From contig NZ_JAERMU010000019.1 of the NCBI RefSeq assembly GCF_016756775.1, forward strand, positions 23,175 through 87,174: DNA of 64,000 bases. The letters run 5' to 3'. The position numbers and the translations under genes are program-made. Below, piece after piece: positions 45,016-55,977 of this stretch; positions within the stretch are counted from its first letter, which is position 1; each line of letters opens with the position of its first letter. The stretch is from Dryocola clanedunensis subsp. sulfonylureivorans (lineage in GTDB: Bacteria > Pseudomonadota > Gammaproteobacteria > Enterobacterales > Enterobacteriaceae). The notes below the pieces were generated by a model. It searched no databases, was not told the DNA's origin, and saw nothing but the letters and a program-made list of their open reading frames with translations.

Positions 45016-47127
45016 TTGTATCTGTTTGAAAGCCTGAATCAGCTGATTCAACAATACTTGCCCGAGGAGCAGATTAAGCGCCTTCGGCAAGCCTATCTTG
45101 TCGCACGTGATGCTCACGAGGGACAAGCACGTTCAAGCGGTGAACCCTATATCACCCATCCCGTAGCGGTTGCCTGCATTCTGGCCGAGATGAAACTCGA
45201 CTATGAAACGTTGATGGCTGCCCTTCTGCATGATGTGATTGAAGATACCCCCGCCACCTACCAGGATATGGAACAGCTGTTTGGCAAAAGCGTTGCCGAG
45301 CTGGTGGAAGGGGTCTCTAAGCTAGACAAACTAAAGTTCCGCGACAAGAAAGAGGCGCAGGCCGAAAACTTCCGCAAAATGATCATGGCGATGGTGCAGG
45401 ATATCCGCGTCATTCTGATCAAACTCGCCGACCGCACGCACAACATGCGCACGCTGGGGTCTTTGCGCCCTGACAAGCGTCGTCGCATTGCCCGTGAAAC
45501 CCTCGAAATCTACAGCCCGCTGGCTCACCGTCTTGGTATTCATCACCTGAAGACCGAGCTGGAAGAACTGGGCTTTGAAGCGCTTTACCCGAACCGCTAC
45601 CGCGTCATTAAAGAAGTGGTAAAAGCGGCGCGCGGCAACCGCAAAGAGATGATCCAGAAAATCCTCTCGGAAATCGACGGGCGTTTACAGGAAGCAGGCA
45701 TTCCCTGCCGCGTCAGTGGCCGCGAGAAACACCTTTATTCCATCTACTGCAAAATGACGCTCAAAGAGCAGCGTTTCCACTCGATCATGGACATCTACGC
45801 CTTCCGCGTTATCGTTCATGACATGGACACCTGTTACCGCGTCCTTGGGCAGATGCATAGCCTCTACAAGCCACGTCCAGGCCGGGTGAAAGACTATATT
45901 GCCATTCCAAAGGCGAACGGCTATCAGTCCCTGCATACCTCCATGATTGGCCCACACGGCGTGCCGGTTGAGGTGCAGATCCGTACCGAAGATATGGACC
46001 AGATGGCAGAGATGGGGGTTGCGGCACACTGGGCTTATAAAGAACAGGGTGAGAGCAGCACAACAGCGCAAATCCGCGCCCAGCGCTGGATGCAAAGCCT
46101 GCTGGAACTGCAGCAGAGCGCCGGTAGCTCATTTGAATTTATCGAGAGCGTCAAATCCGATCTGTTCCCGGATGAGATTTACGTTTTCACCCCGGAAGGG
46201 CGCATTGTCGAACTGCCTGCGGGCGCAACCCCGGTAGACTTCGCCTATGCGGTGCATACCGACATCGGCCACGCCTGCGTGGGTGCCCGAGTCGATCGCC
46301 AGCCCTATCCGCTGTCCCAGCCGCTGACCAGCGGCCAGACTATCGAAATTATTACCGCGCCGGGCGCACGTCCGAATGCGGCCTGGCTGAATTTTGTCGT
46401 CAGCTCCAAAGCCCGCGCCAAAATTCGCCAGATGCTTAAAAACCTCAAACGCGACGACTCCGTGAGCCTGGGCCGCCGTTTGCTGAACCACGCTTTAGGC
46501 GGCAGCCGCAAGCTTGCCGAGATCCCACCGGAAAGCATCCAGCGTGAGCTTGAGCGCATGAAGCTCGCCTCGCTTGATGATTTACTGGCGGAGATTGGCC
46601 TGGGCAACGCCATGAGCGTGGTGGTGGCAAAAAATCTGCAGGGTGAATCTCCAACTGCCCTGCAATCTAATACCCTGCCGCACAGCCATCTGCCCATTAA
46701 AGGTGCCGACGGCGTATTGATCACTTTCGCTAAGTGCTGCCGCCCGATTCCTGGCGACCCGATTGTTGCTCACGTTAGCCCCGGCAAGGGTCTGGTCATT
46801 CACCATGAATCCTGCCGTAACATCCGTGGTTATCAGAAAGAGCCTGAGAAGTTTATGGCCGTGGAGTGGGATAAAGAGGCGGAGCAGGAGTTCGTCACCG
46901 AAATCAAGGTGGATATGTTCAACCACCAGGGTGCGCTGGCAAACCTGACGGCGGCGCTGAACAACGCGGGCTCCAATATTCAAAGCCTGAATACCGAAGA
47001 GAAAGATGGCCGCGTCTACAGCGCGTTCATTCGTCTGACCGCCCGCGATCGTATCCATCTGGCAAACCTCATGCGCAAAATCCGCGTGATGCCGGACGTG
47101 ATTAAAGTCACCCGCAACAGAAACTAG
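45016..47127 (+). CDS. spoT: Bifunctional (p)ppGpp synthase/hydrolase SpoT
   Basis: SpoT degrades ppGpp and weakly makes it in response to carbon, iron and fatty-acid starvation. The start is TTG at 45016, as in E. coli, giving 703 residues (702). Order: HD hydrolase with His72-Asp73 (LLHDVIED), weak synthetase domain (about 200-340), TGS domain (IYVFTPEGRIVELP), helical and zinc-finger region (FAKCCRPIPGD), and a C-terminal ACT domain. trmH starts two bases after the stop. Confidence 0.98.
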   Translation: MYLFESLNQLIQQYLPEEQIKRLRQAYLVARDAHEGQARSSGEPYITHPVAVACILAEMKLDYETLMAALLHDVIEDTPATYQDMEQLFGKSVAELVEGVSKLDKLKFRDKKEAQAENFRKMIMAMVQDIRVILIKLADRTHNMRTLGSLRPDKRRRIARETLEIYSPLAHRLGIHHLKTELEELGFEALYPNRYRVIKEVVKAARGNRKEMIQKILSEIDGRLQEAGIPCRVSGREKHLYSIYCKMTLKEQRFHSIMDIYAFRVIVHDMDTCYRVLGQMHSLYKPRPGRVKDYIAIPKANGYQSLHTSMIGPHGVPVEVQIRTEDMDQMAEMGVAAHWAYKEQGESSTTAQIRAQRWMQSLLELQQSAGSSFEFIESVKSDLFPDEIYVFTPEGRIVELPAGATPVDFAYAVHTDIGHACVGARVDRQPYPLSQPLTSGQTIEIITAPGARPNAAWLNFVVSSKARAKIRQMLKNLKRDDSVSLGRRLLNHALGGSRKLAEIPPESIQRELERMKLASLDDLLAEIGLGNAMSVVVAKNLQGESPTALQSNTLPHSHLPIKGADGVLITFAKCCRPIPGDPIVAHVSPGKGLVIHHESCRNIRGYQKEPEKFMAVEWDKEAEQEFVTEIKVDMFNHQGALANLTAALNNAGSNIQSLNTEEKDGRVYSAFIRLTARDRIHLANLMRKIRVMPDVIKVTRNRN

Positions 47128-47129
47128 CT

Positions 47130-47819
47130 ATGAATCCTCAACGTTATGCGCGTATCTGCGAAATGCTCGCCAGGCGCCAGCCTGACCTGACCGTCTGCAT
47201 GGAGCAGGTTCATAAGCCCCATAACGTCTCGGCGATTATCCGTACGGCGGACGCGGTGGGCGTGCATGAAGTCCACGCCGTCTGGCCGGGGAACCGCATG
47301 CGGACCATGGCCTCTTCTGCGGCGGGCAGCAACTCCTGGGTCGAAGTGAAAACCCACCGTACGATTGGCGATGCGGTCGCTCAGCTTAAAAGCAGCGGCA
47401 TGCAGATCCTCGCCACCAACCTGTCCGATAAGGCCGTCGACTTCCGCGAGATTGATTACACGCGCCCGACCTGCATCCTGATGGGCCAGGAAAAAACTGG
47501 CATTACGGCTGAAGCCTTAGCGCTGGCTGACCAGGACATTATTATTCCGATGATCGGCATGGTGCAGTCGCTTAACGTCTCCGTTGCCTCCGCGCTAATT
47601 CTCTACGAGGCGCAGCGCCAGCGTCAGAACGCCGGGATGTATCAACGCGAAAACAGTACGCTGCCCGAAGCCGAACAGCAGCGTCTGCTGTTTGAAGGCG
47701 GTTATCCTGTGCTGGCGCGTGTTTCTCGTCGTAAAGGTCTGCCCTACCCCCATGTGAATCAGCAAGGTGAGATTGAAGCTGATGCCGCGTGGTGGGCCAC
47801 AATGCAATCCGCGGAGTAA
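47130..47819 (+). CDS. trmH: tRNA (guanosine-18 2'-O-)-methyltransferase TrmH
   Basis: TrmH (SpoU) methylates the ribose of G18 in tRNA. It has 229 residues. SPOUT motifs: KPHNVSAIIRTADAVGVHEV with the catalytic Arg, LMGQEKTGI, and GMVQSLNVSVASALILYEA forming the SAM knot. It lies between spoT and recG with almost no spacing, the conserved enteric order. Confidence 0.98.
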   Translation: MNPQRYARICEMLARRQPDLTVCMEQVHKPHNVSAIIRTADAVGVHEVHAVWPGNRMRTMASSAAGSNSWVEVKTHRTIGDAVAQLKSSGMQILATNLSDKAVDFREIDYTRPTCILMGQEKTGITAEALALADQDIIIPMIGMVQSLNVSVASALILYEAQRQRQNAGMYQRENSTLPEAEQQRLLFEGGYPVLARVSRRKGLPYPHVNQQGEIEADAAWWATMQSAE

Positions 47820-47823
47820 TCCC

Positions 47824-49905
47824 ATGAAAGGCCGTTTGCTGGATGCCATACCGTTAAGCACGCTTGCCGGGGTCGGCGCCAGTCAGAGCGGCAAGCTGGC
47901 CAAAATTGGCCTGTATACTATTCAGGATCTCCTGCTGCACCTCCCGCTGCGTTACGAAGACCGCACGCATCTCTACCCTATCAATGACCTTGTGCCTGGC
48001 GTTCACGCTACGGTGGAAGGTGAAGTGCTGAACTCAAACATTAGCTTTGGCCGCCGCCGCATGATGACCTGCCAGATCAGCGATGGCACCGGCATCCTGA
48101 CGATGCGCTTCTTTAATTTCAATGCGGCAATGAAGAATAGCCTCTCAGCCGGAAAACGTGTGCTTGCCTATGGTGAAGCGAAGCGCGGAACGCACGGCGC
48201 GGAGATGATCCATCCTGAATACCGGATTCAGGGAGACCTCAGCACGCCTGAACTGCAAGAGACGCTTACACCTGTTTACCCCACAACCGAAGGCGTTCGC
48301 CAGGCAACGCTGCGCAAATTGACCGACCAGGCACTTGAGCTGCTGGATACCTGCGCCATCACGGAGCTGCTGCCGCCGGAGCTAAGCCAGGGAATGATGA
48401 GCCTGCCCGAGGCGCTGCGCACGCTGCATCGCCCACCGCCGGACATGAAACTTGTCGATCTGGAAACGGGCAAACATCCGGCCCAGCAGCGTTTAATCCT
48501 TGAAGAACTGCTAGCCCATAACCTGAGCATGCTGGCCCTGCGTGCCGGTGCTCAGCGTTACCACGCCCTACCGCTGGTGAACCACGATGAGCTGAAAAAT
48601 CGCCTGCTGGCGGCGCTGCCGTTTAAGCCAACCGGGGCGCAGGAACGAGTCGTTGCCGAAATCGAGCGTGATATGGCGCTGGATGTGCCGATGATGCGTC
48701 TGGTACAGGGCGACGTTGGCTCGGGTAAAACGCTGGTTGCCGCGCTCACCGCGCTTCGCGCTATCGCGCACGGCAAGCAGGTTGGCCTGATGGCCCCCAC
48801 CGAGTTACTTGCCGAGCAGCACGCCAATAATTTCCGCCAGTGGTTTGAGCCACTAGGTATAGAAGTGGGCTGGCTTGCCGGAAAGCAAAAAGGCAAAGCG
48901 CGTATTGCCCAGCAGGAGGCCATTGCCAGTGGCCAGGTCTCAATGGTGGTCGGCACACACGCTATTTTCCAGGAGCAAGTGCAGTTTGCCGGGCTGGCGC
49001 TGGTGATCATTGATGAACAGCATCGCTTTGGCGTCCACCAACGGCTCGCCCTGTGGGAGAAAGGTCAGGTACAGGGGTTCCATCCACATCAGTTGATCAT
49101 GACCGCCACGCCCATCCCACGCACGCTGGCGATGACTGCCTACGCCGATCTCGATACATCAGTCATCGACGAACTTCCTCCGGGCCGAACGCCAGTGACT
49201 ACCGTCGCCATCGCCGATACACGTCGAAACGAGATTATCGAACGTGTGCGCAGCGCCTGCACGACAGAAAAGCGCCAGGCTTACTGGGTCTGTACGCTGA
49301 TAGAAGAATCGGAGCTGCTGGAAGCCCAGGCAGCGGAGGTCACCTGGGAGGAGCTGAAGATCGCTTTGCCCGATCTCAACGTCGGGTTAGTTCACGGGCG
49401 CATGAAGCCGCAGGAGAAACAGGCGGTGATGCAGGCGTTTAAAGAGGGTAGCATTCACCTGCTTATCGCCACGACGGTGATTGAAGTCGGTGTGGACGTA
49501 CCGAACGCCAGCCTGATGATTATCGAAAACCCGGAGCGTCTGGGGCTTGCGCAACTCCACCAGCTGCGCGGTCGTGTGGGCCGTGGCGCCGTGGCATCTC
49601 ACTGCGTGTTGCTCTACAAGTCTCCGCTGTCCAAAACGGCTCAGCTTCGTTTGCAGGTTCTTCGGGACAGCAACGACGGCTTTGTGATCGCACAAAAGGA
49701 TTTAGAAATTCGTGGGCCAGGTGAGCTGCTCGGCACCCGCCAGACGGGGAGCGCCGAGTTTAAAGTCGCGGATTTGCTGCGCGATCAGGCGATGATCCCG
49801 GAAGTGCAGCGACTTGCCCGCCATATCCATGAGCGCTATCCGCAACAGGCAGCCGCATTGATTGAACGCTGGATGCCTGAAACGGAACGCTATTCAAACG
49901 CCTGA
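47824..49905 (+). CDS. recG: ATP-dependent DNA helicase RecG
   Basis: RecG remodels stalled replication forks and branch-migrates recombination intermediates. ATG 47824 (MKGRLLDAIPLSTLAGVG) gives 693 residues, as in E. coli. An N-terminal wedge/OB domain (about 1-230) binds the fork junction. The SF2 motor has Walker A GDVGSGKT, the DEQH box IIDEQHRFG, MTATPIPRT and QLRGRVGRG. Its stop abuts the convergent gltS stop. Confidence 0.98.
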   Translation: MKGRLLDAIPLSTLAGVGASQSGKLAKIGLYTIQDLLLHLPLRYEDRTHLYPINDLVPGVHATVEGEVLNSNISFGRRRMMTCQISDGTGILTMRFFNFNAAMKNSLSAGKRVLAYGEAKRGTHGAEMIHPEYRIQGDLSTPELQETLTPVYPTTEGVRQATLRKLTDQALELLDTCAITELLPPELSQGMMSLPEALRTLHRPPPDMKLVDLETGKHPAQQRLILEELLAHNLSMLALRAGAQRYHALPLVNHDELKNRLLAALPFKPTGAQERVVAEIERDMALDVPMMRLVQGDVGSGKTLVAALTALRAIAHGKQVGLMAPTELLAEQHANNFRQWFEPLGIEVGWLAGKQKGKARIAQQEAIASGQVSMVVGTHAIFQEQVQFAGLALVIIDEQHRFGVHQRLALWEKGQVQGFHPHQLIMTATPIPRTLAMTAYADLDTSVIDELPPGRTPVTTVAIADTRRNEIIERVRSACTTEKRQAYWVCTLIEESELLEAQAAEVTWEELKIALPDLNVGLVHGRMKPQEKQAVMQAFKEGSIHLLIATTVIEVGVDVPNASLMIIENPERLGLAQLHQLRGRVGRGAVASHCVLLYKSPLSKTAQLRLQVLRDSNDGFVIAQKDLEIRGPGELLGTRQTGSAEFKVADLLRDQAMIPEVQRLARHIHERYPQQAAALIERWMPETERYSNA

Positions 49906-51108
49906 TTAGCCAAACAGCGGCAGAAGCAGGTAGAGCTTGATCACCAACGCGTTGACGATATCGATAAAGAACGCCCCAACCATCGGCACCACCAGAAACG
50001 CCATGTGTGACGGACCAAAACGCTCGGTAATCGCCTGCATGTTGGCAATAGCCGTCGGAGTCGCCCCAAGGCCAAAACCGCAGTGGCCCGCAGCCAGGAC
50101 CGCCGCGTCATAGTTTTTCCCCATCAAACGATAGGTCACGAAGATGGCGTACAGCGCCATAAATACTGCCTGAACGGTCAGAATAGCCAGCATCGGCAAG
50201 GCAAGTGAAGCCAACTCCCACAGCTTCAGGCTCATCAGCGCCATCGCAAGGAACAGCGACAGACAGACGTTGCCCAACACCGATACGGCTCGCTCAAATA
50301 CGCGGTAGAAACCCAGCAGTGACATGGTATTGCTGAGGATTACCCCAACAAACAGCACGCAGACGAAGGTTGGCAGTTCAAACGCAGTGCCCTGAATCAC
50401 CTGTGCAGCCAGCTTTCCTACAGTCAAACAGATGGCGATCATGGCGATGGTTTCCACCAGCACCAGTGAAGTGATCACACGCCCTACCTCTGGCTTTTCA
50501 AACGCCGTGGGTACTTCGCTGTCTTCCGGTGTCCCTTCCGGATTGGAGGAGTGTTTAACCAGATAGCGCGCAACCGGGCCGCCAATCAGTCCGCCAAGTA
50601 CCAGCCCGAACGTTGCGCATGCCATGGCGACTTCCGTTGCGTTCTGGAAACCATAGCGCTCGGTGAACAGCTTGCTCCATGCCGCCCCAGTACCGTGTCC
50701 GCCCGAAAGAGTAATCGAACCCGCCAGTAAACCCATTAATGGATCCAGGCCTAACAGGCTCGCCATACCAATGCCGATGGCATTCTGCATCACCAGCAGG
50801 CCAACCACCACGATCAGGAAGATACCGACGACTTTACCGCCAGCACGCAGGCTGGAGAGGTTGGCATTCAGGCCGATGGTGGCGAAGAAGGCAAGCATCA
50901 ACGGATCTTTCAGGGTCATATCAAAATCTATTTCCCAGCCCATGCTTTTTTTCAGCACTAACAGGGCCAGGGCAACCAATAATCCACCTGCTACCGGCTC
51001 GGGGATGGTGTACTTCTTAAGCAACGGTACGGAGTGGACCATTTTCCTGCCCAGCAACAGCACAAGCGTTGCGGCGACAAGGGTCGAAAGGGTGTCGAGA
51101 TGAATCAT
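49906..51108 (-). CDS. gltS: Sodium/glutamate symporter GltS
   Basis: GltS is an inner-membrane Na+-coupled glutamate importer. It has 400 residues (E. coli 401) in two inverted halves of about five helices each. The re-entrant loop signatures are visible as GGHGTGAAWS and GHCGFGLGATPTA. It is convergent with recG and divergent from xanP. Confidence 0.97.
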   Translation of the reverse strand: MIHLDTLSTLVAATLVLLLGRKMVHSVPLLKKYTIPEPVAGGLLVALALLVLKKSMGWEIDFDMTLKDPLMLAFFATIGLNANLSSLRAGGKVVGIFLIVVVGLLVMQNAIGIGMASLLGLDPLMGLLAGSITLSGGHGTGAAWSKLFTERYGFQNATEVAMACATFGLVLGGLIGGPVARYLVKHSSNPEGTPEDSEVPTAFEKPEVGRVITSLVLVETIAMIAICLTVGKLAAQVIQGTAFELPTFVCVLFVGVILSNTMSLLGFYRVFERAVSVLGNVCLSLFLAMALMSLKLWELASLALPMLAILTVQAVFMALYAIFVTYRLMGKNYDAAVLAAGHCGFGLGATPTAIANMQAITERFGPSHMAFLVVPMVGAFFIDIVNALVIKLYLLLPLFG

Positions 51109-51334
51109 AAGAAGTGCTCCTGTTTGCGCGTTAATGAGTCAGCGCTTAGTCATTCCTTCACTGTTACGCAGGGTCTGGAAAAATCAGCAGCTGGATTTTA
51201 ACCAAAAAACAGTCATTCGTTATATAAAAACGTACTTATATGAGTTTTAAATATTACGGACGTCACCATGCAATCGTTTGCTTTTACCCTTCAGTCCGCT
51301 AAAATCTCCGCTTTTCCAGCAAGAGATTCCTCTG

Positions 51335-52726
51335 ATGTCCGTAAATGCCGTTGAGTCAGAAAATGCGCAACCGATTGCATCGACTCCGTCCAGTGAACTT
51401 ATCTATCGCCTTGAAGACAGACCGCCCCTGCCACAAACCCTTTTTGCCGCCTGTCAGCACCTGTTGGCGATGTTCGTTGCGGTCATTACACCGGCACTGC
51501 TGATCTGCCAGGCATTGGGACTACCGGCAACGGACACCCAGCATATTATTAGCATGTCACTGTTCGCTTCCGGCGTGGCCTCTATTATCCAGATTAAAGC
51601 CTGGGGCCCGGTTGGCTCTGGCTTACTGTCGATTCAGGGTACCAGCTTTAACTTTGTCTCCCCGCTGATTATGGGCGGCATGGCGCTGAAAAACGGCGGG
51701 GCCGACGTCCCCACCATGATGGCGGCGCTGTTCGGCACTCTGATGCTGGCGAGCTGCACCGAGATGGCGCTGTCCCGCGTGCTGCACCTTGCTCGCCGCA
51801 TCATCACACCGCTGGTTTCCGGGGTTGTAGTCATGATTATTGGCCTGTCGCTGATTCAGGTTGGCCTCAACTCCATCGGCGGTGGCTATGCTGCTATGGC
51901 CGACCACACCTTTGGCGCACCAAAAAATTTATTACTGGCTGGCGCCGTATTACTGGTGATCATTTTGCTTAATCGCCAGCGTAACCCTTACCTGCGAGTA
52001 GCCTCGCTGGTTATCGCTATGGCGGTTGGTTATGCGCTTGCCTGGGCTATGGATATGCTGCCGCAGGTGACCGCGCCGACAAATACCGATTGGATTATGG
52101 TGCCAACGCCGCTCTATTACGGGCTGGGCATTGACTGGAACCTGCTAATCCCGCTGATGCTGGTGTTTATGGTGACCTCGCTGGAAACCATCGGTGATAT
52201 TACCGCTACTTCTGACGTTTCCGAGCAGCCTGTTTCAGGCCCTGTCTACATGAAGCGTCTGAAGGGCGGCGTGCTGGCAAATGGCCTGAACTCCTGTGTT
52301 TCAGCCATCTTCAATACCTTCCCGAACTCCTGCTTCGGCCAGAACAACGGCGTTATCCAGCTGACAGGCGTCGCCAGCCGCTACGTTGGTTTCGTGGTGG
52401 CGCTGATGCTGATTGTGCTCGGTCTGTTCCCGGCGGTAAGCGGTTTTGTTCAGCATATTCCAGAGCCTGTGCTGGGCGGCGCAACGATTGTGATGTTCGG
52501 TACTATTGCCGCCTCTGGCGTGCGTATCGTTTCCCGTGAGCCGCTCAACCGCCGCGCTATTATGATTATCGCGCTGTCGCTCGCCGTCGGCATGGGCGTT
52601 TCCCAGCAGCCGCTGATTCTGCAGTTCGCGCCTGAATGGTTGAAAACGCTTCTTTCTTCCGGCATTGCCGCTGGGGGCATCACCGCGATTGTTCTGAATC
52701 TGATTTTCCCGCCTGAAAAAGATTGA
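51335..52726 (+). CDS. xanP: Xanthine:proton symporter XanP
   Basis: XanP is a high-affinity xanthine transporter of the NCS2/NAT family in the inner membrane. ATG 51335 ([16 protein letters not shown]) gives 463 residues, the E. coli length; the frame opens earlier at 51278. The NAT signature [14 protein letters not shown] is intact, and the short QH motif CQHLLAMFV is in the first helix. Fourteen membrane segments are expected. It is divergent from gltS. Confidence 0.96.
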   Translation: MSVNAVESENAQPIASTPSSELIYRLEDRPPLPQTLFAACQHLLAMFVAVITPALLICQALGLPATDTQHIISMSLFASGVASIIQIKAWGPVGSGLLSIQGTSFNFVSPLIMGGMALKNGGADVPTMMAALFGTLMLASCTEMALSRVLHLARRIITPLVSGVVVMIIGLSLIQVGLNSIGGGYAAMADHTFGAPKNLLLAGAVLLVIILLNRQRNPYLRVASLVIAMAVGYALAWAMDMLPQVTAPTNTDWIMVPTPLYYGLGIDWNLLIPLMLVFMVTSLETIGDITATSDVSEQPVSGPVYMKRLKGGVLANGLNSCVSAIFNTFPNSCFGQNNGVIQLTGVASRYVGFVVALMLIVLGLFPAVSGFVQHIPEPVLGGATIVMFGTIAASGVRIVSREPLNRRAIMIIALSLAVGMGVSQQPLILQFAPEWLKTLLSSGIAAGGITAIVLNLIFPPEKD

Positions 52727-52852
52727 TAGACCTCACGCGCCGGGGATTTGTTTTCGCTGGCGCGTGAAACCTGCCCTGACAATCTCATCCTTGAGCTATA
52801 ACGGTAAATGGGGCATAACACCCGTTACCGAAACTTCATGGGATGGAAGACA

Positions 52853-54616
52853 ATGAAATTTCTCGGAAAGCTAATCGTAGTTCTCCTTGTTGCCGCTCTG
52901 GTGCTGCTTATTGCCGCCTGGCTTTTATTACAGACCCGCTGGGGGGCGACCCAGCTAAGCAGCTGGGTGAACGAAAATACTGACTACCAGTTTTCGTTTG
53001 AAAATATGGATAACCGTTGGGCTTCCCCCACGCACGTTACGCTCAATAAAGTCACTTTCGGGCGAAAAGGCCAACCTGCAACGCTTGTCGCGCAAAATGT
53101 TGATATCGGTCTCAGCACTCGTCAGCTTTCAGAGCCACTGCACGTCGATACTATTTTGCTGAAAAACGGCACTCTGAATCTTAGCCCGACAGCAGCCCCC
53201 CTGCCGTTCAGGGCAGATCAGCTACAGCTGAGCGATATGGCGCTGAACAGCCCCGGTTCTGAATGGGATTTACGCGCCCAGCGCGTAAACGGCGGTATTT
53301 CACCGTGGCAGCCGGAAGCAGGGAAAGTGCTCGGCAAAACTGCCGATATTCAGTTCAGCGCAGGGTCAATGACGCTTAATGGCGTTCCGGCAAGCAACGT
53401 TCTTTTACAGGGCGCGATTAATAACGATCGAGTGACGCTTTCCAACGTGGGTGCCGATATGGCTCGCGGCTCGTTAACCGGTAATGCCAGCCGCAATCCG
53501 GATGGTTCATGGCAAATTGGCAGCCTTCGCCTTAACGACATCCGCATGCAGACGGAAAAATCTCTCGCCGATTTCCTCGCCCCTGTCACTACCGTCCCCT
53601 CGCTGAAAATAGACAGCCTGGAGGTCACGGACGCACGCCTTGAGGGAAAAAACTGGGCGGTCACCGATTTAGATATGAGCCTGCGTAACCTGACGCTCGC
53701 CAACGGTGGGTGGCAGACTGATGACGGCAGGCTGTCGATGAACGCCAACAGCTTTATCAATGGATCAGTGCAGCTCAACGATCCTATTGCGAACATTGAT
53801 TTTACCCCGCAAGCCGCCGTGCTACGTCAGTTCACCTCAAGGTGGGAACGAGGGATCGTGCGCGCAACCGGCCAGTGGCTGCGTGGCGACAGAAAGCTTG
53901 AATTAGATGAGGTGGCATTATCAGGGCTGGAATATACGCTGCCTGCAGACTGGCAGGTGCTCTGGCAGGAACCGCTTCCTGAGTGGCTGAACAGCGTGAC
54001 GGTCAAAAAGCTCTCGGCAAACCGCAATTTGATTATCGACATCAATCCCGATTTCCCGTTCCAGCTCACCTCGCTGGACGGCATTGGGAATAATTTAACC
54101 GTTGTGCGCGACAGACAGTGGGGAATGTGGGATGGAAACCTTACGTTGAATGCTGCCGCAGCAACGTTCAACCGGGTAGATGTGCGCCGTCCTTCTATTT
54201 CGCTGGTCGCCAACACGAATCAAATCACGATATCCGAACTCAGCGCATTTGCCGGAAAAGGGATGCTGGAAGCAACAGGTGCCGTTTCACAAGCACCGCT
54301 TCGCAATGCCGCAATCAACCTTCGCGGCCGCTCTGTACCGGTGAATACGCTGCAACAATGGGGCTGGCCTGCGGTACCTCTGAATGGCGACGGTAATCTG
54401 CAGTTGTCGGTGACGGGCAACCTGACCGCAAAAACGCCGCTGAAACCCTCAGTTAACGGCACTTTGCAAGCCACCAGTGCGGACGGTAAGCAGATTGAGC
54501 AGAAAATGCAGAACGGGATGGTGCCATCGGAGCCGGCAGCGGCTCCCGACAGCTACTCTTCTTCGTTACCCCCCTCTTCCAGCGGCCCGAACGGTTTAGC
54601 CGGCAGTACCAGATAA
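52853..54616 (+). CDS. yicH: AsmA-family protein YicH with an extended tail
   Basis: ATG 52853 ([16 protein letters not shown]) gives 587 residues; an ATG at 52808 is less likely. One N-terminal membrane helix (about 5-25) is followed by a long beta-rich periplasmic AsmA-type domain, including [14 protein letters not shown] and [12 protein letters not shown]. AsmA-like proteins are thought to bridge the envelope and help move phospholipids; YicH itself is little studied. E. coli YicH has about 569 residues. Here the final 20 or so residues (from about 567, Ser/Pro-rich) are encoded antisense to the end of fabY, suggesting the original C-terminus was replaced at a rearrangement junction. Confidence 0.9.
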   Translation: MKFLGKLIVVLLVAALVLLIAAWLLLQTRWGATQLSSWVNENTDYQFSFENMDNRWASPTHVTLNKVTFGRKGQPATLVAQNVDIGLSTRQLSEPLHVDTILLKNGTLNLSPTAAPLPFRADQLQLSDMALNSPGSEWDLRAQRVNGGISPWQPEAGKVLGKTADIQFSAGSMTLNGVPASNVLLQGAINNDRVTLSNVGADMARGSLTGNASRNPDGSWQIGSLRLNDIRMQTEKSLADFLAPVTTVPSLKIDSLEVTDARLEGKNWAVTDLDMSLRNLTLANGGWQTDDGRLSMNANSFINGSVQLNDPIANIDFTPQAAVLRQFTSRWERGIVRATGQWLRGDRKLELDEVALSGLEYTLPADWQVLWQEPLPEWLNSVTVKKLSANRNLIIDINPDFPFQLTSLDGIGNNLTVVRDRQWGMWDGNLTLNAAAATFNRVDVRRPSISLVANTNQITISELSAFAGKGMLEATGAVSQAPLRNAAINLRGRSVPVNTLQQWGWPAVPLNGDGNLQLSVTGNLTAKTPLKPSVNGTLQATSADGKQIEQKMQNGMVPSEPAAAPDSYSSSLPPSSSGPNGLAGSTR

Positions 54617-55494
54617 ACACCTTCGAAAACGGCCCCCATGCTGTCGTCGCCGTAAAGCTCAACTTGTAACGCCACACGAGCTTTACGGCCACGTGCCAGG
54701 CGGTCCAGATCGCCGCTCAGCGATCCCAGATCCGCAATGGCACCGGGCCTGCCGGTGATGGGACTGCTGTAGCGAATATGCGCATCCGCCAGAATAATCG
54801 TCCCGCCCAGATGGCGCTCACGGAGCATCAGCCAGATTAACCCCCAGCCCGTCAGAGTAGCGAGCGAGAACAGACTTCCCGCAAACAGCGTCTGATGAGG
54901 GTTTTGATTCCCTGCCTCCGGCATGGTGGTAATGAATTTCTGGCCGGTGTATTGCTGAATGCGCACCCCCATTTTCTCACTGAGCGGGATATGCTCATAC
55001 CAGGCCTGCTGCAACTGTCCACACCAGTCGCCGCGGTGCAGGATGTCATCTAATGATGCCACCGGTTTAATCATCAGGAAGTGACGGACGGGCGTGGATT
55101 GTGGGGTGGTTATCTCCCCACGATTCTCAAAGCCAAGTTTGGCGAAAAACTCCACTGCGTCTTCCCGGGCGCTACAAACGACTCGCTTCACCCCCTCCTG
55201 ACGCGCGACGGATTCCAGGGTCATCGCCATCAGCGTGCCCAGGCCTTTGTCCTGCACGGAAGGATGAACGGCCATAAAGCGAATGGCGGCTTCGTTATCA
55301 GCGTTAATATACAGACGGCCAATGGCGACCGTATTTCCCTCTTCATCCACGACCATCTGGTGATGGGCCATCGCATCCCAGGCATCGCGCTCTGAGCCTT
55401 TCGGCTGATGGAGAGGTTTACGCAACATTTCCCAGCGGAACTGGTAGTAGCGCTCAAGTTCTTCTTCGGTTTCAGGTACGCGAAGGTGATACAT
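54553..55494 (-). CDS. fabY: FabY/YiiD, GNAT-thioesterase-like fatty acid initiation protein
   Basis: The 313 residues match E. coli YiiD from [19 protein letters not shown] to the end EEGGNEEE; the longer E. coli annotation has an extra N-terminal stretch. An N-terminal GNAT domain (about 1-145, [16 protein letters not shown]) is fused to a C-terminal hot-dog thioesterase-like domain (about 160-313, [15 protein letters not shown]). The family supports fatty-acid initiation without FabH, reported as malonyl-ACP decarboxylase activity (MadA). The 3' end overlaps yicH by 64 bases, tail to tail. Confidence 0.93.
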   Translation of the reverse strand: MYHLRVPETEEELERYYQFRWEMLRKPLHQPKGSERDAWDAMAHHQMVVDEEGNTVAIGRLYINADNEAAIRFMAVHPSVQDKGLGTLMAMTLESVARQEGVKRVVCSAREDAVEFFAKLGFENRGEITTPQSTPVRHFLMIKPVASLDDILHRGDWCGQLQQAWYEHIPLSEKMGVRIQQYTGQKFITTMPEAGNQNPHQTLFAGSLFSLATLTGWGLIWLMLRERHLGGTIILADAHIRYSSPITGRPGAIADLGSLSGDLDRLARGRKARVALQVELYGDDSMGAVFEGVYLVLPAKPFGPLEEGGNEEE

Positions 55495-55539
55495 ACATGT
55501 ACTCTCTCTTGTTGCGCGGAACCGTAAAAAGCTGTGAAA

Positions 55540-55977
55540 TCAAACCTGCAGCCAGAATGTCACCGGACCGTCGTTGGTTAGCGCGACCTGCATATCAGCA
55601 GCGAAGCGCCCCGTTTCGGCAATGATGCCCTGGCTTCGGCACCGCTCGACGAAATACTCGTACAACTCTTCAGCCTGCTCGGGTGCGGCACCGCCGGAAA
55701 AGCTCGGGCGCATGCCGCGTTCTGTATCTGCCGCGAGCGTAAACTGGGAAACCACCAGCACGCTGCCCCCGGCTTGCTGGACGTTAAGGTTCATCTTGCC
55801 GTTTTCATCGCTGAAAATTCGGTAACCTAAAACCCGTTCACACAGCCGGTTGGCTTTTTGTTCGCTGTCTTCTTTTTCGACACCTAATAGCACCAAAAGT
55901 CCTGGACCAATTTCACCCGTTACTTCACCCTCTACGGTGACGCTGGCGTGGGTGACCCGCTGAATCAATGCAATCAT
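55540..55977 (-). CDS. dtd: D-aminoacyl-tRNA deacylase
   Basis: Dtd hydrolyses D-amino acids (and glycine) wrongly charged to tRNA. It has 145 residues, as in E. coli. The conserved SQFTLA and the C-terminal [11 protein letters not shown] (the Gly-cisPro-type chirality gate) are present. Its ATG overlaps the yihY stop by four bases. Confidence 0.98.
   Translation of the reverse strand: MIALIQRVTHASVTVEGEVTGEIGPGLLVLLGVEKEDSEQKANRLCERVLGYRIFSDENGKMNLNVQQAGGSVLVVSQFTLAADTERGMRPSFSGGAAPEQAEELYEYFVERCRSQGIIAETGRFAADMQVALTNDGPVTFWLQV

Noticed and set aside
52735..52767. CACGCGCC / GGCGCGTG inverted repeat after xanP
   Set aside because: The arms are only 8 bp with a 17-base loop and no T-run follows, so I do not call it a terminator.
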